64,000 nt of DNA from an uncultured Gellertiella sp. (GCF_963457605.1 NZ_OY735139.1:2012501-2076500); one strand, 5' to 3'. Counted from the first letter of the stretch, positions 9,513-19,315 are shown. The notes: generated by a model not told the origin, from the letters alone. Numbers and translations are program-made.

Positions 9513-10850
9513 ATGACCAGAGTTGCAGTTATCGGCGCAGGACCTTCAGGTCTTGCCATGCTTCGCGCCTTCCAGTCAGCAGCGCAAAAGGGGGCCGACA
9601 TTCCTGAAGTGGTCTGCTTCGAGAAGCAGTCGGACTGGGGCGGCCTGTGGAACTATACGTGGCGCACCGGCCTCGATGAATTCGGCGAGCCGGTGCATGG
9701 CAGCATGTACCGTTACCTCTGGTCGAACGGCCCGAAGGAAGGGCTGGAATTTGCCGACTACACATTCGAGGAGCATTTTGGCAAGCCGATTGCCTCCTTT
9801 CCGCCGCGCGCCGTGCTCTGGGACTATATCAAGGGACGGGTGGAAAAGGCCAATGTGCGCGGCTGGGTGCGTTTCAACTCGCCGATCCGCATGGTGCGCT
9901 ATGATGATGACACCGCAAAATTTACCGTAACCGCCCATGACCGCGTCAACGACCACATGTATGACGAGGAATTCGACTATGTCGTGGTCGCCTCCGGCCA
10001 TTTCTCGACACCACATGTCCCCTATTTCGAAGGGGCACACACCTTTGGCGGGCGCGTGCTGCATGCCCATGACTTCCGCGATGCGCTGGAATTCAAGGAC
10101 AAGGACGTGCTGATCGTCGGACGCAGCTATTCCGCCGAAGACATCGGTTCGCAATGCTGGAAATATGGGGCGAAATCGGTGACGACCTCCTACCGTTCGA
10201 AGCCGATGGGCTTCAAATGGCCGGAGCGCTTCGAGGAGCGGCCCCTGCTGACCCGGCTCGAGAACAAGACCGCCTATTTCAGGGACGGATCTTCAAAACA
10301 GGTCGATGCGCTGATCCTCTGCACCGGCTACCAGCACCATTTCCCCTTCCTGCCCGACGATCTCCGGCTGAAGACCGCCAACCGGCTGTGGAGTGACCAG
10401 CTCTACAAGGGCGTGATCTACGAGACCAATCCCAAGCTCTTCTACATCGGCATGCAGGACCAGTTCTATACGTTCAACATGTTCGACGTGCAGGCCTGGT
10501 ATACCCGCGACCTGATTCTCGGTCGCATCCAGATGCCGGGCATCGACGAATTGCAGGCCGATTTCGACCAATGGCGGGCCCGTGAGGAAACGCTGGAGAC
10601 GACGGAAGACATGATCTGGTTCCAGGGCGACTATGTCCAGCACCTGCTCGACCAGATCGACTATCCGCGCTTCGATATCGAGAACATCAACAAGACCTTC
10701 ATGGAATGGGAACATCACAAGGCCGAAGACATCATGGGCTTCCGCAACTATTCCCACCGCTCGCTGATGACAGGCACCATGTCGCCCAAGCATCATACGC
10801 CCTGGCTCGAAGAGCTTGATGATTCCATGGAAACCTATCTGCGCAATTGA
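9513..10850 (+). CDS. tmm: trimethylamine monooxygenase (flavin-containing monooxygenase, Tmm)
   Basis: From the ATG at 9513 (ribosome site GAGGGAG) the protein has 445 residues, the usual Tmm length. It shows the FAD-binding [11 protein letters not shown] (residues 7-17), the [14 protein letters not shown] stretch of bacterial FMOs, and the NADPH-binding GRSYSAED (about 194-201). Tmm oxidises trimethylamine to TMAO using NADPH and O2. It is the last gene of the dmm series and is followed by a strong terminator. A start 48 bases earlier is open but lacks a ribosome site. Sulfide or other amine oxidation is possible for FMOs, yet the neighbours favour trimethylamine. Confidence 0.9.
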   Translation: MTRVAVIGAGPSGLAMLRAFQSAAQKGADIPEVVCFEKQSDWGGLWNYTWRTGLDEFGEPVHGSMYRYLWSNGPKEGLEFADYTFEEHFGKPIASFPPRAVLWDYIKGRVEKANVRGWVRFNSPIRMVRYDDDTAKFTVTAHDRVNDHMYDEEFDYVVVASGHFSTPHVPYFEGAHTFGGRVLHAHDFRDALEFKDKDVLIVGRSYSAEDIGSQCWKYGAKSVTTSYRSKPMGFKWPERFEERPLLTRLENKTAYFRDGSSKQVDALILCTGYQHHFPFLPDDLRLKTANRLWSDQLYKGVIYETNPKLFYIGMQDQFYTFNMFDVQAWYTRDLILGRIQMPGIDELQADFDQWRAREETLETTEDMIWFQGDYVQHLLDQIDYPRFDIENINKTFMEWEHHKAEDIMGFRNYSHRSLMTGTMSPKHHTPWLEELDDSMETYLRN

Positions 10851-10882
10851 GTGATTTCCGTTCCGCGCAATTTCCTGACAAA

Positions 10883-10916
10883 GACAAGGGCCGCCATCGT
10901 GCGGCCCTTGTCTTTG
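10883..10916 (+). terminator. Rho-independent terminator after tmm
   Basis: A perfect 12-bp inverted repeat (GACAAGGGCCGC and its complement) with a 6-nt loop lies 32 bp after the tmm stop and is followed by a short T run. It should end the dmm-tmm transcript before the phoX-like gene. Confidence 0.8.
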
Positions 10917-10943
10917 GCTCCTCGTTGCCCGAGTGCTCCGCTC

Positions 10944-10972
10944 CGGTCACAAACCTGTCACGGCGGTGTCAT
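10944..10972 (+). promoter_or_regulatory. Pho box (three direct repeats) upstream of phoX-like gene
   Basis: Three heptamers CGGTCAC, CTGTCAC and GTGTCAT start at 10944, 10955 and 10966, exactly 11 bp apart and separated by 4-bp spacers. This is the known PhoB binding layout (CTGTCAT repeats with 11-bp period). The last repeat ends 64 bp before the ATG of the phoX-like gene, a normal distance for a PhoB-activated promoter. Confidence 0.75.
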
Positions 10973-11036
10973 GGTCCGGACAAGCAGCGCTCCTATGGTG
11001 CCGCCCATGCCCGCCCTTTCAACGGAGGAGATCCCG

Positions 11037-12680
11037 ATGTTTCGCATGTTCCTGCTGGCCTCAAGCGCCTTGGTTCTCACGTCCACCATTGCCCGCGCCG
11101 ACGACGTGACGCTCACCGGCAGCATTTCGCTGACCGGCGTTGCCGCCGTTGCCCGTGCCGAAGACAAGCCGGCAGCAACGGTTCTCTCCCCGGAACTTCG
11201 CGCCACGCCGGTGGCCGAAGGCAAGATGAAGCTTGAAAACCCGACGGATGTCATCACCCATTACGGCTATGCCGGTGACGGCCCCCTCTCGCCTGCCGAT
11301 GGCGATGTGCAGTCGAAAACCCACATGGTCGAGGCAACCAAGACCGAGCCGGACAAGAACACCTATCTGAAGCTCGACGGCCAGAAGGGCGCGGATGCCA
11401 CTTACGATTACGGCAGCCATTTCCTCTTCCAGGGCCACGAGAGCGGCCCGACGACCAAAGACGGCAAGACACAAGGGGCGCTCACCCGCATCAATCTCGA
11501 TGCCGACGAGGCGCATCGCATCACCCTGATGGCGACAGCGACGAAATCGGGTGAGCCTCTGCCTGCCATCGACGGCTCTGCGTGGAATCCCTTTGCCCGG
11601 GTTCTGCTGCTCACCAGCGAGGAGGGCAACAAGGGTGGCGTCTGGCAGGCAGGCCTCGATTTCCCCGCGCAGGTGACGGATATTTCCGGCGTCACCGGCC
11701 GCGGTTCCTACGAGGGGGTTCAGCTCGCCAGCGACGGGTCGATCTGGCTGGTGGAAGATGCCGGCGGCAAGGGCGGCGACAAGACCAGCCATGCCAAGCA
11801 GCCGAATTCCTTCGTCTATCGCTTCGTGCCCTTTGATCCCGCAGACCTTCCCAAAGGCGGCAAACTGCAGGCCCTGCAGGTCACCGGCACGGATGGGGAG
11901 CCGATCCGCTTTCACGCAGGCGAGAACGACGCGGACATCCTGTCCGATGCAACCGCATCGCTCTACACCTATGGCAACGCCCTGAAGACAAGCTGGCTCA
12001 CGATCCACGATACGGCCAAGAACGGCATGGAACCGTTTGACGCCAATGCCGCTGCCAAGTCGGCGGGCGCCACGCCCTTCAAGCGCCCGGAAAACGGCCA
12101 GTTCCGCCCCGGCAACGGCTTCCGGGAATTCCTTTTCACCGTCACCGGTGACACCAGCATGAAGAGCGAAGCCGACGCGAACCACGGCGGTTTCGGCGGA
12201 TTGCTGAAAATCGCCCAGGACAGCCCTTCCGCCGACACCGGCACGCTGACGCTCGTCTATCAGGGCAATGCCGACCATACCGGCTTTGACAACCTGAGCT
12301 TCCTCACCGCCGATCAGCTCGCCGTGGTCGAGGATGCCGGTGCCAAGCTGCATGACCAGCGCAAGACCTTCGATTCCGCCTATGTGATTGATCTCAAGGC
12401 GGACTACGCCAAGGCAGACACGCCGGCACCGCTGCGCTTCATCGGCCAGGGCCGTGACGAAGCGGCGACCACCGATGCCCGGCTGGCCGCCATCGAGGAC
12501 AATGGCTTCCAGAATGACGACGACAACGAAATCACCGGCATCCATGTCTCGAATGGCGATGCCAGCGTCGAAGGCCTGATCGGCACCACGGCCCCCGCCG
12601 CCTTCACCGGGGGCTGGCGCAGCTTCTATACCCAGCAGCATGGCGACAACGTCACCTGGGAAGTAACGCCGGCAAAGTAA
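11037..12680 (+). CDS. PhoX-family (DUF839) secreted phosphatase
   Basis: The protein has 547 residues from the ATG at 11037, preceded by GGAGGAG. It starts with a Sec-type signal peptide (MFRMFLLASSALVLTSTIARA). The mature part has beta-propeller-like DUF839/PhoX features such as GSYEGVQLASDGSIWLVEDA, HFLFQGHESG and NHGGFGGLLKIAQD. PhoX proteins are calcium/iron-dependent phosphatases that release phosphate from organic esters in the periplasm. A Pho box upstream supports phosphate control. Substrate range and metal ligands cannot be fixed here, and some DUF839 proteins are not proven phosphatases. The gene is flanked by terminators and so is a monocistronic unit between tmm and tdm. Confidence 0.78.
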   Translation: MFRMFLLASSALVLTSTIARADDVTLTGSISLTGVAAVARAEDKPAATVLSPELRATPVAEGKMKLENPTDVITHYGYAGDGPLSPADGDVQSKTHMVEATKTEPDKNTYLKLDGQKGADATYDYGSHFLFQGHESGPTTKDGKTQGALTRINLDADEAHRITLMATATKSGEPLPAIDGSAWNPFARVLLLTSEEGNKGGVWQAGLDFPAQVTDISGVTGRGSYEGVQLASDGSIWLVEDAGGKGGDKTSHAKQPNSFVYRFVPFDPADLPKGGKLQALQVTGTDGEPIRFHAGENDADILSDATASLYTYGNALKTSWLTIHDTAKNGMEPFDANAAAKSAGATPFKRPENGQFRPGNGFREFLFTVTGDTSMKSEADANHGGFGGLLKIAQDSPSADTGTLTLVYQGNADHTGFDNLSFLTADQLAVVEDAGAKLHDQRKTFDSAYVIDLKADYAKADTPAPLRFIGQGRDEAATTDARLAAIEDNGFQNDDDNEITGIHVSNGDASVEGLIGTTAPAAFTGGWRSFYTQQHGDNVTWEVTPAK

Positions 12681-12704
12681 TGCAGGGATCACTGGTTGAC
12701 TGAA

Positions 12705-12738
12705 AGGCCCGCTTCATCCCTGAAGCGGGCCTCGTCTT
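12705..12738. terminator. Bidirectional terminator between phoX-like gene and tdm
   Basis: A perfect 12-bp stem (AGGCCCGCTTCA and complement at 12721-12732) with a TCCC loop sits between two convergent genes, with a T-rich 3' flank. It can serve both strands. Confidence 0.78.
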
Positions 12739-12758
12739 TCGGAACACCATGAGGCGGA

Positions 12759-15128
12759 TCAGCTGCGCGGACGGGTCTTTTGCGGATCATAGTGGGAGAG
12801 CGTCACCACTGTTGCCGGAATGCGCTTCTGGTGACCGTCGAGCTTGCCGATCTCGAGTGTCGTGCCCGGCGCGGCATAGAGCGGATCGACACGGGCGAGC
12901 GCGATGGATTTCTTCAGGATCGGCGAGCGCGTCGCGCTGGTCACCACCCCGATCTGGGCACGTCCGACATGCAGGCAATCGCCATGGCCGACCGCCTCGT
13001 TGCTGTCGATATCGAGGCCGACCATGATATGGCGCGGATGTTCCTTGCGGCGGATCAGCGCCTCGCGACCGATGAAATCATCGCTCTTCGACTTCAGCGG
13101 CACGGTAAAGCCGATGCCGGCTTCGAAGGGATCGGTCTGGTCGTTGAATTCGTAATCGGCAAAGATCAGGCCCGCCTCGATGCGCACCATGTCGAGAGCG
13201 GCAAGGCCCATCGGCTTCAGTCCGTATTTCTCGCCCGCCGTCCAGACCGCGTCGAACACGGCAGAGGCATCCTTTGGATGGCAGAAGATTTCGTAGCCGA
13301 GTTCGCCCGTGTAGCCGGTGCGCGACACCACCACCGGCGCGCCCTCGAAATGGCCGATCCGGCCGACGGCAAATCGGAACCATTCGAGCTCGCCGATGGC
13401 GGGCTGGGCAGGCGGCGTCCAGATGATCTCGCTGATCAGGTCACGGCTGTTCGGACCCTGAACGGCGATATTGTGCAGCTGGTCGGTGGAGGAGCGCACC
13501 CAGGCCTTGAACCCCATCTTTTCCGCCTGCTGGCGCAGCCAGATGCCGCTCGCATCATCGCCGCCGATCCAGCGGAAATTGTGCTCGCCGAGCCGGAACA
13601 CCGTGCCATCGTCGATCATGCCGCCATGCTCGTAGCACATCGCGGTATAGACGACGCCACCGGTCGAAAGCTTGCGCATGTCGCGCGTCACGCAATATTG
13701 CATCAGCGCTTCGGCGTCCGGTCCCGTCACCTCGAACTTGCGCAGCGGTGACAGGTCCATCACCACAGCCTTTTCGCGGCAGGCCCAGTATTCCTCGATG
13801 GGACCCTCGGCGGCAAAGGCATTCGGCAGCCAGTAGCCGCGATATTCCACCATGTTGCGGGTAAGGGCCGCAAAATGCGGATGAAACCCGGTTTCCTTGG
13901 TCAAATCGGCTTCAGCGTCTGGGGTCATCCGGTAGGCCATCGCTTTCTTGAATGTCTCTTTCGGAGAATAGGTTCGGACATGGATATCGGTCGGGTCCCA
14001 GCCATTGGCCGCGTCGATATCATCGGGGCAGGAGGACGACACACAGACAAGATCGGTGACCGCCCGCATCAGCACATAGTCGCCCGGCCGCGACCAGGGC
14101 TCGTCGAGATAGAGCTGATTGTGATCGTCGATCCGTGTATTGTAGAAGAAGTTCAGCGCTTCCCAGCCCTTGCGCGGCGTCACTCCATAGGGTGCCAGCG
14201 CGTGGTTGAAATTTTCCGTGCAATTGGCATGGCCGGGATAGCCCATGTCGTCATAGTAGCGGGAATTGCAGGCGGTGGCGAAGGCGTCGTGGCGGCCGAC
14301 CGTGTCCTGGACGATCTCCACCAGCGGTTCGAAATCCCGGTCGAAAGCCTTCGACGGCAGGCCCGGCTGCGGATAGCTGCGCCCGAGCAAGGTGCGGGTG
14401 ATGGTGGCATCGAGCGCCAGATCGACGCCCTTGTCGAGCTTGCGGGCCGAAAAGGCCTGGAAGTCCGTGCATTGCCGACCTTCGACATCGATGATCTGGA
14501 TATATTCCCCGGCGCGGACGAAATAGGCTTTTGCGGTCGCCGCCCGGACGCGGATATCCTCGACGGGATCGGCAAGCGGTTCCGGCAGCAACGTCTCATA
14601 GGCACGTTCGATCCGGTGGCGCTCGACCCGAAGCTCGAGCGGCGTCACCGTATTCTGGTTTTCCGGCGACATCGCCGGCCCCGGTGCCGCCACGATGACC
14701 AGCCCGTCAAGCGCGATGGTGAATTCCGCCCGTGAGCCGGGCGACGACGCCGGACCGAACAGGCCGATTGCCCCGGCCTCCGCGAGATCCGCACCCCGCC
14801 GCGAAAGGGCGGCAAGCGTTAGCCTGGCACTCGCCTCGCCCGAGCCGAGCACCGACTTCAGACCCGGCGCGGCGGTATCGAATGCGGCTCCAAGGCCTGC
14901 GGCGTTGAACCGGCCTGTGCCATCGATGAAGGAGAGTTCGGCGGGCTGGCCGCCTTCGGGGTCGATGAGCGAAATACGGTCGCCTGCGGAAACGCGGATC
15001 ACCGTCGAACCGCCGCCCCGGACCCGGTAACGCTCGTGTCCAGCCGTACCGGAGCGAAGGCCGGGTCTCAATATGGTGCTCGGTCTGGGTGGAGTGATCA
15101 GGGAAATGCTACGATCAAGGATCGGCAC
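12759..15128 (-). CDS. tdm: trimethylamine N-oxide demethylase/aldolase (Tdm; DUF1989 plus GcvT domains)
   Basis: Taking the GTG at 15128 (ribosome site AAGGAGAAAG) gives 789 residues. The N-terminal half is the DUF1989 type, with IIDVEGRQCTDFQAF and CVSSSCPDDIDAANGW whose cysteines are likely metal ligands. The C-terminal half (about residues 400-785) is a GcvT-like folate-binding domain with VVSRTGYTGELGYEIF. This two-domain layout is characteristic of Tdm, which cleaves TMAO to dimethylamine and formaldehyde and passes the C1 unit to tetrahydrofolate. It is convergent to tmm and supplies dimethylamine for DmmABC. A TTG 39 bases upstream is a poorer start. Confidence 0.88.
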   Translation of the reverse strand: MPILDRSISLITPPRPSTILRPGLRSGTAGHERYRVRGGGSTVIRVSAGDRISLIDPEGGQPAELSFIDGTGRFNAAGLGAAFDTAAPGLKSVLGSGEASARLTLAALSRRGADLAEAGAIGLFGPASSPGSRAEFTIALDGLVIVAAPGPAMSPENQNTVTPLELRVERHRIERAYETLLPEPLADPVEDIRVRAATAKAYFVRAGEYIQIIDVEGRQCTDFQAFSARKLDKGVDLALDATITRTLLGRSYPQPGLPSKAFDRDFEPLVEIVQDTVGRHDAFATACNSRYYDDMGYPGHANCTENFNHALAPYGVTPRKGWEALNFFYNTRIDDHNQLYLDEPWSRPGDYVLMRAVTDLVCVSSSCPDDIDAANGWDPTDIHVRTYSPKETFKKAMAYRMTPDAEADLTKETGFHPHFAALTRNMVEYRGYWLPNAFAAEGPIEEYWACREKAVVMDLSPLRKFEVTGPDAEALMQYCVTRDMRKLSTGGVVYTAMCYEHGGMIDDGTVFRLGEHNFRWIGGDDASGIWLRQQAEKMGFKAWVRSSTDQLHNIAVQGPNSRDLISEIIWTPPAQPAIGELEWFRFAVGRIGHFEGAPVVVSRTGYTGELGYEIFCHPKDASAVFDAVWTAGEKYGLKPMGLAALDMVRIEAGLIFADYEFNDQTDPFEAGIGFTVPLKSKSDDFIGREALIRRKEHPRHIMVGLDIDSNEAVGHGDCLHVGRAQIGVVTSATRSPILKKSIALARVDPLYAAPGTTLEIGKLDGHQKRIPATVVTLSHYDPQKTRPRS

Positions 15129-15399
15129 GTAACTTTCTCCTTCAATCGGGGCGGGTAACCCGTCCAAAGTTCCGGTCCATGCATATCGCAGGGCCTTGCC
15201 GAATGTAAAGTTGTTCTTGACTTAAAGGAAAACCAATTCACTATCGAGCAAGTTTTTGAGGCCTTCTTTTTCTCCGGCAAGCGGCATCGCTGAAAAGACC
15301 GCACCCGGCTACTGGCAGTCCAGACTGGATCCAGTCTGACGTAGAACAAAGGTGTGCGCCACAGGCGCAAAACAGAAACGGCATGGGGAGCTACAATCA

Positions 15400-17193
15400 A
15401 TGACAATTGCGACAGACACCGGAGGGAGCGCCGCTGACAGCGGCAACCTCCACCGCGCGCTGGACTGGAAGGGCGCGTTCTGGGTAGCGGCGGGCGTTCC
15501 GCCACTGGTCCTTTTCTCCATCGGCGGCATCGCCGGCACCACGGGCAAGCTCGCTTTCCTGGTGTGGATCATTTCGATGATCATGGGCTTCATGCAATCC
15601 TTCACCTATGCCGAAATTGCAGGCATGTTCGGCAACAAGTCCGGCGGGGCCTCGGTCTATGGCGCCACCGCGTGGCTGCGCTATTCGAAGTTCATTGCGC
15701 CGCTGTCGGTCTGGTGCAACTGGTTTGCCTGGTCTCCGGTTCTGTCGCTCGGCTGCGCGATTGCGGCGGGCTATATCCTCAATGCCCTTTTCCCGATCCC
15801 CGGCGCGGATTCTCCCGCCGTCATCGCCTGGGTTACGGCCCATGCAGCGGATCTGACCGCAGCAAGCCCGCAGGTTGCCGAATATATTACTGCCAATGCC
15901 GGCGCGACGCCGGATGCCGCCGTCCATGCCCTGCTGGCACAGGATGCGATTGCGGCGCTGACGCCCGGGATCCGCAATTTCTCGCTCGGCGGTTTCGACA
16001 TTCCCTTCCTCGCCCACGCAAGCTTCAATGCCACCTTCCTGATCGGTGGCATCCTGATGCTGATCATCTTCGCGATCCAGCATCGCGGCATTGCCGGAAC
16101 CGCTTCGGTGCAGAAGTGGCTGGCAATCATCGTGCTGCTGCCGCTCTTGATCATCGGTCTGGTGCCGATCTTCAACGGCTCGATCAGCATGGCAAATGTC
16201 ACCAACCTCGTTCCGCCGACAGCAGGCTATTCCGGTGTCGACGGCACCTGGAGCCGGGGCGGTTGGACGCTGTTCCTCGGTGGTCTCTATATCGCCGCCT
16301 GGTCGACCTACGGCTTTGAAACCGCCGTCTGCTACACCTCGGAACTGAAGGATCCGAAACGCGACACCTTCAAGGCGATCTTCTATTCCGGCCTGCTCTG
16401 CTGCCTGTTCTTCTTCCTCGTGCCCTTCGCCTTCCAGGGCGTTCTCGGCCAGGGGCCGGGCACCGGCATGCTGTCGCCTGGGATCGTCGATGGCACCGGC
16501 GTTGGCGTGGCGCTTGCCGGCCTGCTGAAGGCGGGCGCACTGGTCACCCAGATCCTCGTGGTGCTGATGATCCTTGCGCTGTTCCTTGCCATCATGACCG
16601 CCATGGCCGGCTCGTCGCGCACCCTCTACCAGGGGGCAAAGGACGGCTGGCTGCCGAAATATCTGGAGCATGTCAACGAACATGGCGCGCCGACCCGCGC
16701 GATGTGGACGGACTTCGTCTTCAACCTGATCCTGCTGGCCATCGCATCGGATGCGGGCGGTTATTTCTTCGTGCTGGCCGTTTCGAATGTCGGCTACATC
16801 ATCTTCAACTTCCTCAACCTCAATTCCGGCTGGATCCATCGCATCGATTCCGGCCATATCGAGCGCCCATGGAAGGCTCCGACCTGGGTGATTGGTCTCA
16901 ACACGATGCTGGCCTTCGTCAATGCCCTGTTCCTGGGAGCAGGTGCCAAGGTATGGGGCTATTCGAATGCCCTGCTCGTCGGCTTCGTCTTTGCCGCGAT
17001 GATCCTGCCGGTCTTTGCCTTCCGCCACTATGTGCGGGACGGCGGCAGGTTCCCGGCGGGCGCGATGGACGATCTCGGCCTCTCCGGCGTCGATCTCGGC
17101 GTCAGGAAGGCGGGCATCCTGCCCTATGTGACGCTGATTGCGGGGCTGGGCGTCGTGCTCTGGGCCAACTGGTTCTTCCAGTTGCCCGCCTGA
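15400..17193 (+). CDS. APC-superfamily amino acid/amine permease
   Basis: The ATG at 15400 follows GGGGAG and gives 597 residues with about twelve hydrophobic segments and the APC motif region GNKSGGASVYGATAWL. An unusually long loop (about residues 135-205) lies between early membrane helices. APC permeases import amino acids, polyamines or methylated amines. It is divergent from tdm across 271 bp, so a role in uptake of trimethylamine, TMAO or another methylated amine is plausible, but the substrate is not readable from sequence. A possible promoter in the gap has TTGACT near 15218. Confidence 0.8.
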   Translation: MTIATDTGGSAADSGNLHRALDWKGAFWVAAGVPPLVLFSIGGIAGTTGKLAFLVWIISMIMGFMQSFTYAEIAGMFGNKSGGASVYGATAWLRYSKFIAPLSVWCNWFAWSPVLSLGCAIAAGYILNALFPIPGADSPAVIAWVTAHAADLTAASPQVAEYITANAGATPDAAVHALLAQDAIAALTPGIRNFSLGGFDIPFLAHASFNATFLIGGILMLIIFAIQHRGIAGTASVQKWLAIIVLLPLLIIGLVPIFNGSISMANVTNLVPPTAGYSGVDGTWSRGGWTLFLGGLYIAAWSTYGFETAVCYTSELKDPKRDTFKAIFYSGLLCCLFFFLVPFAFQGVLGQGPGTGMLSPGIVDGTGVGVALAGLLKAGALVTQILVVLMILALFLAIMTAMAGSSRTLYQGAKDGWLPKYLEHVNEHGAPTRAMWTDFVFNLILLAIASDAGGYFFVLAVSNVGYIIFNFLNLNSGWIHRIDSGHIERPWKAPTWVIGLNTMLAFVNALFLGAGAKVWGYSNALLVGFVFAAMILPVFAFRHYVRDGGRFPAGAMDDLGLSGVDLGVRKAGILPYVTLIAGLGVVLWANWFFQLPA

Positions 17194-17216
17194 GGACGGA
17201 ACAATCCGGAAAGGGA

Positions 17217-17247
17217 GGGCGTGGATCGCGGGGTCCGCGCCCTTTTT
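17217..17247 (+). terminator. Rho-independent terminator after APC permease
   Basis: A 9-bp stem (GGGCGTGGA with TCCGCGCCC, one G-T pair) is followed directly by TTTTT, 24 bp after the permease stop. The next gene is convergent. Confidence 0.75.
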
Positions 17248-17264
17248 CCATTTCAGAGGCTGGC

Positions 17265-18185
17265 TCAGCCCGGCTCGGTGACGCTGCCAGCCTTGGAAAG
17301 CTTCAGCGCCCGCTCGCGCAGCACGATGAAGATGCCGGCGGCAACGATCAGCCCGGCACCGGCATAGACGGCCCGGTTCGGCACATCCCCGAAGAATACG
17401 AAGCCGAAGATCACTGCCCAGAACAGCAGCGTGTATTGCAGCGGCGCGAGCGTCGAGGCATCGGCAAGCTTCAGCGCCCGGTTGACCAGCACATGCGCCG
17501 ACATCGCCACGACACCGAGCAGGGCGAGGAGCGAGAGATCGCGGAAGGTCGGGGCGACCCACTGGAAGGGCGAAGAGACAAGGCCTGCCACCAGCGCGGC
17601 AATGATCTGCCAGAAGACCAGCGTTGTGTCCGGCGTTGCCCGCAGGCTGCGACCGGTGACGATGAAGGCGGCGAAGGTGAGCGGACCGACAATCGAGACG
17701 ATGGTGGCGGGACCGAGATCGCGGCCTGCCGGCTGGAGCGCAATCACCACGCCGACAAAGCCGGTGACGATGGCACTCCACCGCCGCCAGCCGACATGTT
17801 CGCCGAGCAGGAAGGGCGCCAGCGCTGCCACATAGATCGGGCAGGCGAGCCAGAAGGTCATGACGTCGGCCAGCGGATAGACCGAGACCGCGTAATAGAA
17901 GCAGAACACCTCGAAGGTGGAGAGGAACACCCGCAACAACTGCAACCAGGGCCGCTCCACCCGCAACACGGCGCCTGCCCCCTGCCGCCACAGAAAGGGT
18001 GCCAGAACAATCAGCGCGGCAATGCTGCGGATCAGCAGCACCTGCCCGACCGAATAGGTCGAGACCAGCATCTTGCCCATCGCATCATTCAGCGAAAACA
18101 TCAGCATTCCGAGCAGCATCAGCACGATGCCGGCAGGCGCGCCGCGGGAAAGCAGCCGCTGAACAAGGGCTGTCATGTCTTGCAT
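17265..18185 (-). CDS. DMT-superfamily (EamA) transporter
   Basis: From the ATG at 18185 this is a 306-residue integral membrane protein with ten predicted helices arranged as two EamA repeats (first about residues 15-150, second about 165-300). RhaT/RarD-like segments include PIYVAALAPFLLGEHVGWRRW and LVNRALKLADASTLAPLQYT. Such proteins usually export small metabolites, and the substrate cannot be told. It is divergent from the XRE-cupin regulator with about 200 bp between, so that regulator may control it. A start three codons later (MTALVQ) is also possible. Confidence 0.85.
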   Translation of the reverse strand: MQDMTALVQRLLSRGAPAGIVLMLLGMLMFSLNDAMGKMLVSTYSVGQVLLIRSIAALIVLAPFLWRQGAGAVLRVERPWLQLLRVFLSTFEVFCFYYAVSVYPLADVMTFWLACPIYVAALAPFLLGEHVGWRRWSAIVTGFVGVVIALQPAGRDLGPATIVSIVGPLTFAAFIVTGRSLRATPDTTLVFWQIIAALVAGLVSSPFQWVAPTFRDLSLLALLGVVAMSAHVLVNRALKLADASTLAPLQYTLLFWAVIFGFVFFGDVPNRAVYAGAGLIVAAGIFIVLRERALKLSKAGSVTEPG

Positions 18186-18392
18186 CTTTAAAAGCCCTGT
18201 CTTGCGAAAATGCCATTGGCGGCAGGATAGGTCCGCATGTTGCAGATTCGGCCCAAACGTGCCAGACGGCAAAAGGGATGCAAGGCAACTGACAGTCAAG
18301 GAATATTCTTGCCGGGCAAAAGACTTCTCTCCGGAGAATTTCCTTTGCGGAGAAATGTGGATAATATGGCGGAAACGAGCGCGGAGAAGGTT

Positions 18393-19088
18393 ATGGATGG
18401 TCCCGGCACTAAAAATTCGAGGGGTCCGGACAATTCCGCGTGGATTACCCAGTCGGCCTTCACCCAGAACCCGCATGCGGTGCGCGACCCCAAGGAGAAC
18501 AATCTCGAACAGGCCATCGGCCACGAGGTGCGCGCCTATCGCAAGAAGCTCGGCCTGACGGTTGCCGATCTCGCCTCCGCCTCGAATATCTCGCTCGGCA
18601 TGCTGTCGAAGATCGAGAATGGCAATATCTCACCCTCGCTTGGCACGCTCCAGTCTCTCTCGCGGGCTCTGGGTGTTCCGGTCACCGCGCTGTTCCGCCG
18701 CTATGAGGAGGCGCGCAGCGCCGTCTATGTGAAGGCCGGAACCGGGGTCGAAATCGAGCGTCGCGGCACCCGCGCCGGCCATCAGTACAAGCTGCTCGGC
18801 CATATCGGTGACAACTCGAGCGGGGTCACCGTCGAGCCCTACCTGATCGAGCTCAGCGCCGAATCCGACGTCTTCCCGACCTTCCAGCACGAGGGCATGG
18901 AATTTCTCTACATGCTCGAAGGCGAGGTGCAGTATCGGCACGGCAACCTGCTCTACACGCTGCAGCCGGGCGACAGCCTGTTTTTCAATGCGGACGCGCC
19001 GCACGGACCGGAGGTGCTGACGAGGCTGCCGATCCGTTTCCTGTCGATCATCAGCTATCCCAAGCGCAACAGCGAGGTGGAGAGTTGA
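18393..19088 (+). CDS. XRE family transcriptional regulator with cupin sensor domain
   Basis: The protein has an N-terminal XRE helix-turn-helix (VRAYRKKLGLTVADLASASN, followed by SLGMLSKIENGNISPSLGTL). A small cupin barrel follows (about residues 155-225: FQHEGMEFLYMLEGEVQYRHG and LQPGDSLFFNADAPHGPE). Cupin-XRE regulators sense small molecules such as amino acids, amines or sugars. The ATG at 18393 has GGAGAAGG at ideal distance, giving 231 residues; an ATG at 18366 is also open. It overlaps slyX and is divergent from the EamA transporter, its most likely target. Its cupin ligand is unknown. Confidence 0.85.
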   Translation: MDGPGTKNSRGPDNSAWITQSAFTQNPHAVRDPKENNLEQAIGHEVRAYRKKLGLTVADLASASNISLGMLSKIENGNISPSLGTLQSLSRALGVPVTALFRRYEEARSAVYVKAGTGVEIERRGTRAGHQYKLLGHIGDNSSGVTVEPYLIELSAESDVFPTFQHEGMEFLYMLEGEVQYRHGNLLYTLQPGDSLFFNADAPHGPEVLTRLPIRFLSIISYPKRNSEVES

Positions 19089-19315
19089 GCGGCGACGGAG
19101 ACATCAGGACGACAGCCGACAAGCGCCTCGTGGCGCTGGAGGAAACCGTTGCCCATCAGGGCCGGGTGATCGAGGAGCTTTCAGGCGAACTCACCGAACA
19201 GTGGAAAGTCGTCGAACAGCTGCGCGCCAAGCTCGACCGGCTGACCGAACGCTTTCTCAATCTTGAGGAGCAGACACTCGAAGCGCCCGCCAACACCCGC
19301 CCGCCGCATTATTGA
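19085..19315 (+). CDS. slyX: SlyX family protein
   Basis: A 76-residue coiled-coil protein (KRLVALEETVAHQGRVIEEL, then QLRAKLDRLTERF) that ends in the typical SlyX tail RPPHY. Its function is unknown in all bacteria that have it. It begins with TTG within the stop of the XRE-cupin gene (TTGA), so translation is coupled. Confidence 0.85.
   Translation: MSGDGDIRTTADKRLVALEETVAHQGRVIEELSGELTEQWKVVEQLRAKLDRLTERFLNLEEQTLEAPANTRPPHY

Noticed and set aside
12780-13751. 323-aa + strand ORF opposite tdm
   Set aside because: It is a shadow of the GcvT domain of tdm, with arginine- and histidine-rich composition and no family features. The same applies to the many long antisense frames in this GC-rich window.
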